Part shown: one piece after another, positions 54,361 to 64,000 of the stretch
Layout: each line of letters opens with the position of its first letter
How positions within the stretch are numbered: the stretch's first letter is position 1
Origin: Zygnema cylindricum
Lineage: Eukaryota > Streptophyta > Zygnematophyceae > Zygnematales > Zygnemataceae
NCBI GenBank assembly: GCA_037447655.1
Contig: JBBHKE010003267.1
Coordinates: 18,305-82,304, forward strand
Length of the DNA: 64,000 nucleotides
Direction: 5' to 3'
Translations under genes and position numbers: made by a program
The notes under the pieces: generated by a model
The model's database searches: none
Seen by the model: only the letters and a program-made list of their open reading frames with translations
Told to the model about the DNA's origin: nothing

Positions 54361-57300
54361 TTAGTCACTGTTGCCCTCTTCTTCACTATCAGATTGCATC
54401 TTCACTTCATCCGTTTTTCCGCTCTCCTGTCCATTCACCAATTTCCCCGAACATTACTATCCACAATCCTTTTTTTTAAGCCTCATAGCAAAAAACTGCA
54501 AATACTGCGGGTCCAAACGTTAAAGTAGAGAAAAAATGGGGACGTCATGGTAGAAAATTTCAGCTGAATTCATCATAAACCACAGAACACAGCGACAATT
54601 TAAGCTGACAGTTTTTGTTATTAGTTTCATGAATACTTATTCAGTTGTGTGGTTTTTCTAAATGAAAAATCGTAAAATAGTGTAAACAACACAGTTGAAG
54701 GGAGTGGATAACAGTGACCACGTGAACCTATAGATGAACTAAATTAGTAAATTAGTAGTATTATTAGTAATAAACATTACTAAGAAAAAGGGAAGGGTAA
54801 ACCATCTGAGTGTACATGGAAACGAAAAAAATAAAAAGGGCAAAATGAAAGTGAAAGATGACATACACAAATATTGAATACCCATTCCACTAAAAAACTA
54901 CTCACTACTAATTCCTTCAAAATAATTACTATGAGCAGTATTGTAATAACAATGTCCCTAATAGTCGCTCAAACGACAACAATAAGCATATTCCTCGTTT
55001 CATTTCATGGGGAGATTTTTTTCTTACAAGTGTATCCCAATGTTTCATTTTTGCGGAAACCGGCATCTCCATTCCGTCTCTCAGAACACTCCATCCGGGC
55101 GTCTCCTTCTCTTCCTGCAAAAAATTGAACAGAATCTCTCGTATCAATCAGAATCTCGTCCTTTACAACGAGTTTTTTTGATGAGACCAGCTACTAGCGA
55201 GTGCAGAAAAAACGAAAGGAAAACTGAAAAGAGACAAAAACTTAGACAAACGTTAAAAGTAGACGAAAACATAGATGAAAACTTCAAAATAGACAAAAAA
55301 ATAGAGCAAAACTTGAAAATCGACAGAGACTTAAAAAGACAAAAACTTAATGATAGACGATAACTTAATGACAGACGAAAACTTAAACACGGATGAGAAT
55401 TTCAGTGGAGGTCCTTACTGCATTTCCGTCTGCCAGAGCCTGAGCTGCTGTACCACGAAGTTCTGCTAATAAGTCTGTGTTTCTTTTTACCCCTTTAGGT
55501 CCTGCTTCCCATCCACCATAAATATCAACAGAATCAATTCTACATACATATCATTCTTTATCTAAAGGATGATAAAGATCATATCCTTATTCTTATATGA
55601 TATCCTTATCATTATCTAAAAGTGGAATTTAAGGCAGAAGGGCAACAAAAATAGAAATACAACCAAACCCTTTTATAAAGGTTTATATGAGGCGTTTAGA
55701 CAAAGGTGTTTACATAGTCTGTGTTTACACGAATGTTGTTTACTTAAGTGGTGCTTACATAAAGGTGTTTTTGGGACAAACCTTTACGGGAAGAAGAGGG
55801 AATTCCATTTTGTTGCTGTGCTTTACTCACCTGCAAAAAATTCCAGCCAAAGGTCATTGAAGCACATGCCAAAACTCTTGACATTTGCGAAGAAAAAGTA
55901 ATAATTAACTAAAGGATCACGACGGAAAATTACAAAACAACACGTACCGCATTGAAGAGCCGCACCACTGCGACCCTCCCCCGACCCATAAAGTGGCAAG
56001 TTAGATGTTTAACTTTTAGTATTTTTTCAGGTCTTCAGAGGTTTTTTAAGGTGTTTAATGAGATGCATAGAATGTAAGATTAAATTTCAGGAGTAGGACT
56101 GCCACAACAAGTATAGTGGCTGTTCTGTATGGCTCTCACTTACCTCCCCTTGTTCCCAGTTTGAGAAGAGCTCGCTCATGTGGATCTGTATGGCGTGAAG
56201 GGATTTTGTGTCTACTTGCTCTCTGGAAACCACAAAAAAAAATAAAAAAAATCCCACCTCAATGAAACCTTTAATTAGCAGACGAGCAAATTAACTATTT
56301 GACTTCTTCATGTCGCTCAAAGCATATGTGCGAAATATGTTGAAATGTGCAAAAACAATTGGAAACGCTAGATGCGGTTACCCTGAACTATATGGAAATT
56401 TAATACTATTTAATATGCATGTATAGCATGGGTGACTGCATATAGCGTTTCCAGATGTTTTCGCACATTTCAACTATGGCTAAAACCCTTTTAAAACTCC
56501 AAGGGTTGAAACTTTTTTTATGACTTTCGATGATGAGCCTCACAACTCAAAAAAGACTGCTTGATAGCACTTGTGGTTCCAATGTTTATTTGAGTTCAAT
56601 ACAACACACATATCTACATATAACAATTATATATACATATATTATTATATATAAAATATTTATATACTACACCTATATTATTATATATATAATATATATA
56701 TACTACATATATATTAAAAACATGATGGCTAAAGCCCTTTCAAGCTCGACAGGTTCGGGCGAATCTCACCTTTGTCTTTTCTTTGCTACTAGTACGACCA
56801 GCTTCCTCAGCTAGCTTCTCCGCTATAAGCTTTGATTTTGCTGCAAGAATTGGGCCCTGAAAAGAACATATGTAAGAGTGTTTAAGGATTCCTCTTATAA
56901 AAGATAAAACAAAAAGATAAAAAGATATTAAAACATTTTCCTCTATTTTCCCCGACTTTTCTCCCTCACTCTCTCTACTTTTGCTTACTCTCTCTCTCTC
57001 CCTCTTTCTTCTGCCTCCATTGACTTTTTGTTCAGTGCGACAGCAATGAAGCACAGTTATAAGATTTCAACTCTAAAGGATAATGAAAACATTTCCTCTT
57101 GCTTTCCTTGACTTTCCTCTATCCCTCAGTCTTCTTTCACTTGATCTCTCTCCCACTTTCTTCTGCCTCCATTGATTTTTTGTTTCAGTTGAATAGCAAT
57201 AACTTACTGGAGCATGTGATGCAATCCTCCGATACATAATCTTGGCAAAAGCTGTTGCAAACGCTTCCTCTTCATTGGCTGGAGCAGCGTCTCCCTCCCT

Positions 57301-59426
57301 TCCTTCTGTTTCAGACCCAACTGAACCTGTGAGAAGATAGTTGAAAGGGAAAGCCCTGTAAGTACACTTCCCATCGCTATTAGTGTACTAATTCATTCGT
57401 GACTTTTGCTAGCCGGACATTATAAACAGTGTTAAGAACACTATTAGGCAGAGCGGACTTCAATTCACCACGTCTTCCTACACTAAATTAGAACTATACA
57501 TTCTAATTCCACATTTACACTAATACTTCCATCACACAAATAGCGATGGGCTGTTTAATGTCAGATTCTACAGTATATTTCATAATTCTTGGCGGTTTTA
57601 GGTGTATGTACTGACAAGAATAGACGAAATAGATGCGATTTTTGAGAATGGCCCAAGGTGAGGTTAGGCATTGGGCGAAAGTCTTTCTATATGGATTTTT
57701 GAAGGAAACAAGAAATAAATGTCAACATTGAATGTTGACTTTTTACCTTTAATATGGTTGAAGCAATGTGCCTTCACAGTCATTTTTCTCTTTATTTCTG
57801 GTCGAAATAGAATTGATTGTTGCAACTTTAAGAATATCGCCAAGTAAATTCTCTATAAAGAACAAGTTTAAGGCTTTCATGACGAGCCTCACGACACCAA
57901 AGACCCTGCTCAATAGCACTTGCGGTTCCAAGTTCATGTAAAGTCCCGCAGAGCTATGAGTAATAAATTAGCAACCTATAAGTAATCCAGAAGTCATTAG
58001 TCACCGAGGAGTAGTTAGAAACCTATTGAGTAATCAGTAAACTAGAAGTAATTGGTGACCGAGGAGTAATTAGTAACATATTAGTAACGTTTGAGTAATT
58101 AATAACCAACGAGTAAATAGAAAATGAGTAACTGATAACCGATAAGTAATGAGTAACCTATGAGTAATCAGTAAACGGGGACTAATTAGTAACCCAATCG
58201 TAATCAGTAACCTATGAGTACTTAATAATAGTAACATATGAGTAATCAGCAACCCATGAGTAATTAGTAAAAGAAGAGAAATTAGTAAAAGAAGAGTAAT
58301 TAATAACCTATTAGTAATAAGAAACCTTGACTAATTAGTAACCAAGGAGTAACAAGTAACCTATTAGTAATGAGTAACCTATGAGTAATCAAGAACCAGC
58401 GAGTAATTGCTAACCTACGAGTAATTAAAAACCTATGAGTAATAAGTAGAGCTATGAGTAATACACAACCCTTGATCCTTGCTCGCCCTAAAAGTTCTCA
58501 GGCTTGTCGTACAGTATTTCCTAAAACTTTGAGATTTTACTGTAAAAACATTTGGTTCAGGGTCATAAGAATGAAAACATAATTTCAGGTGTAAACAGGG
58601 TTCAGGGTCATAAGTATGAAAACATAATTTCAGGCCTTTGTTTACAGTACTTCCGGCCTTTACATATTTGTATGTTGGCTAGAGAGCTTTCTAGACAGTT
58701 ACCTGTGACAAAGGTTTCCCTATTGAAATGTATATCACGATACATTTTGCATTATAAGATAAGGAAAACCAATGGTTTTTCCAAATTTTTTTAAATAATT
58801 TTATACCATAAACCCTTAAAAATTACCATATGAGTTTGGTCAAAAGGTTGACGTCAGCATCAAACAATGTGAAAGTATGTTAAAATGAAAAATTATGAAA
58901 ATTTTATGATAAAAAAGGTGGATTCTTGAATGTTATTAGGAAACCAATGAAATGCTAAAGTGTAGATTGCATACGGCAAACAGCGATGGAAATAATAATC
59001 CTAGAAGCATTTTTTTTTTTTGCTTCTTTTTTTTGCTCGTAAAGATGACATCAAAATGTACACTTCATTTATTGCTTTGGATAGCAGGTCAAATAATTCT
59101 TTGAGGTTGAATTGACAAAATAATTAATTTACAAAAACACCCATAGTAAGAGGAAATCGTTCCAAAATATTTTATTCATGTATATATGTATATACACACA
59201 CATATATAATATAATATATATGACGCAAATAAGAAAAAAAGGACAGCCAGATTTCTATTTAGCACAAGGAAACACAAGTTACCCTTCTGATTATCGTATT
59301 AAGCCAAAATTGCTCACCTCCATGGATACTCAACTCTTTCTGTCTCCCATCCTCCTCATTTATTTCCATTTGTTTTCCTAAATGAGCGACAGTGTCTCCT
59401 GGTTTTGACAATTCTCTGACGACCAT
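54361..59426 (-). CDS. RRP15: RRP15-like 60S ribosome biogenesis protein
   Basis: Nucleolar factor for pre-rRNA processing of the large subunit. Nine exons: 59426 (ATG)-59318, 57326-57208, 56856-56770, 56222-56144, 55967-55948, 55830-55782, 55501-55419, 55114-55028, 54426-54361 (stop TAA); phases agree throughout, 232 residues. Family features: EEAFATAFAKIMYRRIASHAP, GPILAAKSKLIAEKLAEE, DPHERALLKLGTRGVVRLFN, then PGWSVLRDGMEM, KMKHWDTL and an acidic Ser-rich tail (SDSEEEGNSD). The fifth exon is only 20 bp (VVRLFNA), and the alternative without it would break the conserved block. The last acceptor lacks a clear pyrimidine tract. A MITE sits in intron 1 (57363-57557). It is divergent from the binding-protein-like gene at 60248. 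Confidence 0.85.
55205..55405. repeat. degenerate AGACGAAAACTTAA-type repeat in RRP15 intron
   Basis: About ten imperfect copies of a ~15-18 bp unit (GACAAAAACTTAGA, GACGAAAACATAGA, GACAGACGAAAACTTAA...). Non-coding. Confidence 0.75.
57363..57557. mobile_element. MITE-like element, ~195 bp, in RRP15 intron 1
   Basis: The ends TACACTTCCCATCGCTATTAG and (reverse complement of right) TAAACAGCCCATCGCTATTT form terminal inverted repeats matching the family at 9864, 26893 and 27109. Confidence 0.7.
57955..58475. repeat. ~520-bp degenerate minisatellite, unit ~18 bp
   Basis: AGTAACCTATGAGTAATC-type units with A/T-rich variation recur about 25-30 times within RRP15 intron 1. The minus-strand Leu-Ile-Thr ORF is an artefact of it. 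Confidence 0.85.
58553..58637. repeat. ~45-bp tandem duplication
   Basis: GGTTCAGGGTCATAAGAATG followed by AAAACATAATTTCAGG occurs twice back to back with one base change. Confidence 0.85.
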
Positions 59427-60247
59427 TGTGAAAACCAGAAAAAGTTATTATCTCAATAACGTAATGATGAACACAGAAATTAGAAACTTTTCTCTCTTTT
59501 GTCTCTGTTTCCGTCAGAGTGGTGGATTGCCGACTTAGAGGGAAAGAGGCTTGAGGAAGCAAAGATAGAATCTTTTTTTCAGTTTTTTGAGATTTTTAAA
59601 CTTGTATGAGTTCAAACACAAACACTTGAATAGAGTTGCATATCGAGGAGGAAATCGGACAAGGGACAGATACGAAAAAAAAGCAAACATACTTTTACGA
59701 AAATGTGCAGCCGGTAGAAGCGGTGCCGTTTCTGGAGGAAAGAATTACGATATATCGTTAATACTGCTATGTGACACAAAAAATATTTGCCGATATTGTC
59801 TATTCGTATCTCCTCATGGCGATACAAGCTGGTACCTATGCCTTGGAAACGATCTGCCGTACCTCAATGTGTTTAATGTAATGCAGCCGTACATGACACT
59901 CTCTAAAATATCTTCTAAATTGAAAAAAGTACATTTCCCCCAAAGGCGACTATATTTTGAAGCTGTACGTTTTCCAAATATCCAAAAAATTCTCAACAGC
60001 TCCATTGGCCGACCTCCAGCACTTAGGGCTGATGTCATTAGTTTTTTCGCATACTTAATTGCCGCACTAAAATTTAGTGCGAATCGATCGCACTGTTTGC
60101 AAACAATCGCAGTTGAGAACTGTGAATAGAATGTCTTCCAAATTTTGGAAAACTGTGTCTTTTCAAAGCTCTTTTGAAGTGATGCCACTAGTTAATTTCG
60201 GAAGAAAGGAGATATTTTGGTCCTTGTTTTGCTAAAAGTGCTTTACT
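59427..60247. promoter_or_regulatory. divergent intergenic region between RRP15-like and binding-protein-like genes
   Basis: About 0.8 kb between two divergent start codons, so it should contain both promoters. It also contains overlapping open frames on both strands (plus 59587-60129, 180 codons; minus 59814-60188, 124 codons) with no recognised domain. I treat these as chance or undetermined. Confidence 0.4.
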
Positions 60248-62316
60248 ATGGCTGGTACACCCGGACTCCGTGTGGTTTCTCTTTTGCCATCTGCAACTGA
60301 TACACTTGTTTCCATGAACTTACAATCACTTCTTGTAGGAAGGTCACACGAGGTATTTATCTCCCTTTTATGTCTTCTTAACAATTCTAAAAGCTGTTTG
60401 TTGAAGGAAAAGACATTAACTTGCTAAGCAACATATGATATGCTCAAGTTTGAAAAATGCCGTGTCAGTGAAGTGAATCTGATTCTAATTGCATCATTTC
60501 TTTTCTTTTTTTCTTTTCTGCTGAGATGAAAACTATAATGTTAGGGTTTTCAATTCATGGACTGACATGTTTGAAATGGAAATATCGAACAGGTGTTATC
60601 AGTTAAATAATCAAAAACATGCTCTTTGTGTCCTTATTTCAATTAGAAGGTGACTTTCTTGTGAAATTCGTTGTTTTGCTCATCCTATTCTGTTTCTTTT
60701 GTTGAATTGTCTCTCCTCGAGCTTTAACGCAGCTAGCATTACAGTTTACCATTCTTCTCTGTCCTTGTGTTGGCCATTCCTTTTGCTATCTGCATCACTT
60801 CCATGATATATCTCTTCACTACTTTTTGTTTGTTTAATGTGCCTGCTTCCACATGTTCTATGCCTGTTTTCTCCATCTTTTCTTCGATTAATTTGCCTCA
60901 TTCAAGTTGTATTCATGTGCTGTATGGCTTTTTTTTGTGTCAGTGTGATGCAGAAGGTACAGGGAACTTTCCTGTTTGTACGGAGGCAAAGTATGGTTTA
61001 GAACAGGGCCTCTCATCTGATGAAGTCCATAATGCGGCAAGTACGGCCGGAGCTGCAATGTGGGAAGCTGCCTTTGGAGGACTATCGCGTCTGGCAATGC
61101 TGATTGAATGGGGCCTCTCACCTTACAGAACTGATCCACATAAACTGCAGGAGCTTCAGCCGGATGTCGTTCTTACACAGGTGAATCAGTCTGTTTTTGA
61201 ACCTTTTTATCGGATACGTTTTTCTCAGGCTAACTTTAATGCTTTGAATTGTTCAAGGTTCAGGTACCGCTCAGAGTAATCCTGCTGAGAGAATTACGGA
61301 AGAGAATGACAGAAATGTGGGAGAGAAGGGAGAGAGGAGGGGGAGAGGAGGGAGGTAGAGTTTGTTTAACAGTCACGTGGTGATGAAAATGGAGGACAGT
61401 ATGCGGATCATCGTTGTTGCTATGATTCATGTTGTCCTAAGAGGGCAAATAGATGCATTATCTCATTTCCAAGGGCAAGTCTTTGCTATTTTGGTAGCCA
61501 CTCACATGTTTATTTGATGGCTGGACTGTTGTCCAGATACAACAATGTGGAGGGGCAGTTTCACACCATGATATCGAGGAAGCTCTTCATGAGTGGGTGG
61601 GAAAACCAGTTAACATAGTACACTTGGATCCTAAACGGTTGTCTGAAGTTTGGGGCGATATAGAGAGAATAGGAATTGCTCTTAGAGCTGAGGAGGTAGC
61701 ACAACAGCTTGTGTCTTCATTAAATAGACGGATGGAGGTAGTAAAGAGGGCATCTATGGGACGACTCAAACGGAGAGTGATGTGTGTGCAATGGATAGAG
61801 CCTCTGTTTCTCGCTGGGGCTTGGGTCCCAGAGATTGTAAGATTAGCCGGTGGAGTTGATGTTGGGCATGAATACGACACGGATTCCTGTTACCATAGCG
61901 ATCTAGTAGAGAAGTCATCTTGTGAATCTTGCAGAGAATTAAGCACCGGAAGTGGACAGAGTGATACTACCGTGGATAAGTTGCAAGAGTCGCAAAAAAA
62001 TCATTCCCTCGAAAACGCTTCTTGGGATCTTATTAAAAGCTGTCGGCCAGATACTCTTGTGTTTGCAATATGCGGTTGTGGGTTAGAGGAATCTGTGAAG
62101 GAGGTGAATAAGATTTTGCAGAAGGGAGAGTTGCAAAAGTTTTCCAAAGGAGTTGAGGCTGCGGTAGTAGACGCTGCTCGATTGTTCTCTAGACCAGGGC
62201 CAACACTTGTAGAATCACTCGAGGTTTTGGCAGAGGTTTTGCACCCAGAAGTACAGTCTTTTGGTCATTTAGGTAAATTATGGAGACCGTTTGAGTTGTC
62301 AACTTGTACTTCCTGA
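60248..62316 (+). CDS. BtuF/FepB-fold (helical backbone metal receptor) binding-protein-like
   Basis: Resembles ABC-importer substrate-binding proteins for cobalamin or Fe-chelates but lacks a signal peptide, so a soluble intracellular role is likely; ligand unknown. Exons 60248-60352, 60944-61180 and 61537-62316, all phase 0, give 373 residues. Signature parts: RVVSLLPSATDTL near the N-terminus, VGRSHECDAEG, LQPDVVLTQIQQCGGAVS, VVDAARLFSRPGPTLVESLE near the end. Between the lobes there is a Cys/Ser-rich insert (CYHSDLVEKSSCESCREL, about residues 228-260) that bacterial proteins do not usually have. Divergent neighbour: RRP15-like. Confidence 0.85.
61312..61362. repeat. short GGGAGA purine tract in intron
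   Basis: GAGAGGAGGGGGAGAGGAGGG-like low-complexity sequence within the second intron of the binding-protein-like gene. Confidence 0.8.
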
Positions 62317-63462
62317 AGCAAAAGCTCAGTTTTACGATTTGACTATTTGTTATTACAATGAACAATTCTATTCGTGAGACCCTTTTTTTGTTTTATTTCC
62401 AAACAGTGGTGTCAACTGAATTTGCTAGTGACGTTCCCCCCCTGGAATAATAAAATGGGAATGATATGGGTTGTTTGGATGGAAGTTGTTAAATACTTGA
62501 GCCTTTTACCGTGGATATTATTTGAGGCGCAAGAATCACTTTCTTAAATATCGCATGGTATTAAGCAGCAAAAGCCGAAGAAGACCCCGCCAATTCAAAA
62601 TTCACTGGCTGTCAGCATAATTTCCAAATTTTAGGTTGCAGTCAATTTCACAGTAAAGGTTCACGTCTTACTTTCTTGTTAGGAGGAAACATGGCACACC
62701 ATAGGAAATCGTCATAACAGGACTGCCAAACATATGTGCCAAAATGTATGTGGCTACAACAGTCCGACAATGGCAATTTCCATCCATAATGTTGTTGGAA
62801 ATGTAAAGTAGAAAGAGTGTGGCCCCTCACGAGGTCTCTAATATGGTCATATGTGGTCTTATGTGGTCTTAAACGTAGTTTTAATGTGGTCACTTAAGGG
62901 GGTCTCCTGCTACTTTCACTTATGTGATATCCAAGGTGCTCCATCATCTACCAAAAAAGGCAGGTCGCACCATAATTATCATTTTATTGAAAGACCTCGA
63001 CAAGCGGCTGTCAGTTCCTCAACAGTGTCAAGTAACCAGCCTATATTTTTTGTACCTAAACAGTCTTTTACACGCTGCGTATGCTCCCGATGAGTGCCCA
63101 CTCGAGGCATCTTTGTGAACTATGCTCTATGGTGTAGACTGCCTCTGCCTGCAATCAGAACTCGCTTTATGAGCGATAATGTACTTTCCGACCAATCACC
63201 TTCTGCCTAGCTGGAGGACAAAATGTACGTGCAGCCCTACTGGCTCTTGTGAGGCACCTAAGCCTCAATTCTGAATAACCATTTGGCTCCCGATGCCTCC
63301 GCCATCTGCAACTAACTGACGTTCAAACCACCTACACCTTTATGTTAATCGAATGTAAGCAAACAAGCAAAGCTTCATATCTATCTTTCTACTTCAATCT
63401 GGTACCTATTTACAGGAGATGGAGTGAAGAAGATGAAAACTTCGTAATGTCGAAAGGGGTTG
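62317..63462. other. 3' flank and spacer, no gene recognised
   Basis: AT-rich 3' UTR-like region of the binding-protein-like gene followed by a spacer. A TATGTGGTCTTATGTGGTCT repeat is present near 62846. No conserved frame. Confidence 0.4.
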
Positions 63463-63625
63463 TCATTTATGAGCTGACGAAGATGCCGATGTAGCGAGCC
63501 TATTAACATAGCTGAAAAAATGAGGCAAGCGGGCTGTTGACTGCACACGTGTCGAGCGACGAAGAGCAGCTTCTTCCTTAGCGATAGATAGTGCTATCTC
63601 TTTTGTTCGTTTAAGGATAGCAGCT
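63463..63625 (-). CDS. last exon of an unidentified gene extending beyond the window
   Basis: After a TTTTTGCAG acceptor (63626 and above) an open frame codes 53 residues to a TGA: a basic helical stretch (AILKRTKEIALSIAKEEAAL, RRSTR) and a Ser/Ala-rich end (SASSSAHK). Codon usage looks coding and the acceptor is good, but I do not recognise the family, and upstream exons are hidden by the simple repeats at 63627-63975. Confidence 0.4.
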
Positions 63626-63626
63626 C

Positions 63627-63780
63627 TGCAAAAACAAACAAAAACAGAAACAAAAACAGACAAATAGAAACAGGAACAGAAACAGAATCAGAAACAGAAA
63701 CAACAAGAAACAGAAATCAAACACAGAAATAAGAAACAGAAACAGAAACAGAAATAGGAATGGAAATATACAGGAGCAGA
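63627..63780. repeat. (AAACAG)n hexamer array
   Basis: AAACAGAAACAGAAACAG-type repeat with point variation, directly behind the acceptor of the last exon on the minus strand, where it reads as (CTGTTT)n and forms the pyrimidine-rich intron end. Confidence 0.92.
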
Positions 63781-63877
63781 AACCTTGCTGAAGAAACTCG
63801 TTATCTACAAAGAACGCCGATGATCAGGCTCCACATAGGACAAAATAAGTGATGGAAACACTTACCGGCTTCAACAC

Positions 63878-63934
63878 ACACCACACAACACACACCACAC
63901 ATCACACACCACGCACCACGCACCACGCACCACA

Positions 63935-63978
<44 letters not shown>
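63878..63978. repeat. (CACACCA)n / (CA)n microsatellite
   Basis: CACACCACACA and CACCACG units grade into pure (CA)n. Confidence 0.95.
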
Positions 63979-63981
<3 letters not shown>

Positions 63982-64000
63982 CGTGTCTCGTTGAAGAACT

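Noticed and set aside
59587-60129. 180-codon plus-strand ORF between RRP15-like and binding-protein-like genes
   Set aside because: No recognisable domain, overlapping antisense frame also open, and no splice or repeat support; left as undetermined in the intergenic entry.

Overview
This is nuclear DNA of an intron-rich eukaryote, most likely a green-lineage (Viridiplantae) organism and plausibly an early-diverging streptophyte alga. I base that on a plant-type STAR1/ALS3 transporter pair, a plant-type ubiquitin-like/LRR protein, a PEPRK/CDPK-type kinase without EF hands, TTTAGGG-like telomeric motifs, many GT-AG introns, and long spacers full of simple repeats and small inverted-repeat elements. 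The species cannot be fixed from the sequence alone. All splice models were built by hand from reading-frame phase, GT/AG sites and family conservation, and they need transcript support.

Layout. 1-5.7 kb: AT-rich spacer with MITE-like elements, a (TA)n tract and short tandem repeats. 5.7-14.5 kb, minus strand: a tandem pair made of a STAR1/FetA-like ABC ATPase (core 11009-12168, with two candidate upstream exons reaching 14458) followed by an ALS3/FetB-like permease (6071-8054). 16.2-21.3 kb, plus strand: a giant acidic repeat protein broken by a LINE-like insertion that is flanked by a ~580 bp direct duplication. 22.1-24.4 kb, minus: an A-type Fe-S carrier (ISCA1-like). 26-33.7 kb, plus: a UBL-LRR protein. 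36.5-39.6 kb, minus: a PEPRK-like Ser/Thr kinase. 42.2-45.95 kb: a 3.7 kb degenerate hexamer array. 46-49 kb: inverted-repeat elements. 49.4-52.7 kb, plus: ribosomal protein L5. 54.4-59.4 kb, minus: RRP15-like ribosome biogenesis factor (nine exons, one of 20 bp), divergent from a BtuF/FepB-fold binding-protein-like gene at 60.2-62.3 kb. 63.5 kb, minus: the last exon of a gene that runs out of the window.

The most unusual recurring signal is that coding exon edges have been amplified into neighbouring non-coding DNA. The 3' coding end of the ALS3-like gene is repeated about five more times downstream of its stop. The 3' edge and donor of its first recognised exon are repeated in the following intron. 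The same happens at one exon of the UBL-LRR gene and one exon of the kinase gene. A second theme is a family of elements with TACACYG-CCATCGYTATTAGTGT-like ends scattered over the whole window, several of them inside introns.

Functionally, L5 and RRP15 both belong to 60S ribosome production. The STAR1/ALS3 pair, the Fe-S carrier and the metal-receptor-like binding protein all relate to metals, but they are not co-oriented or contiguous, so no operon-like unit is claimed beyond the STAR1-ALS3 pair.
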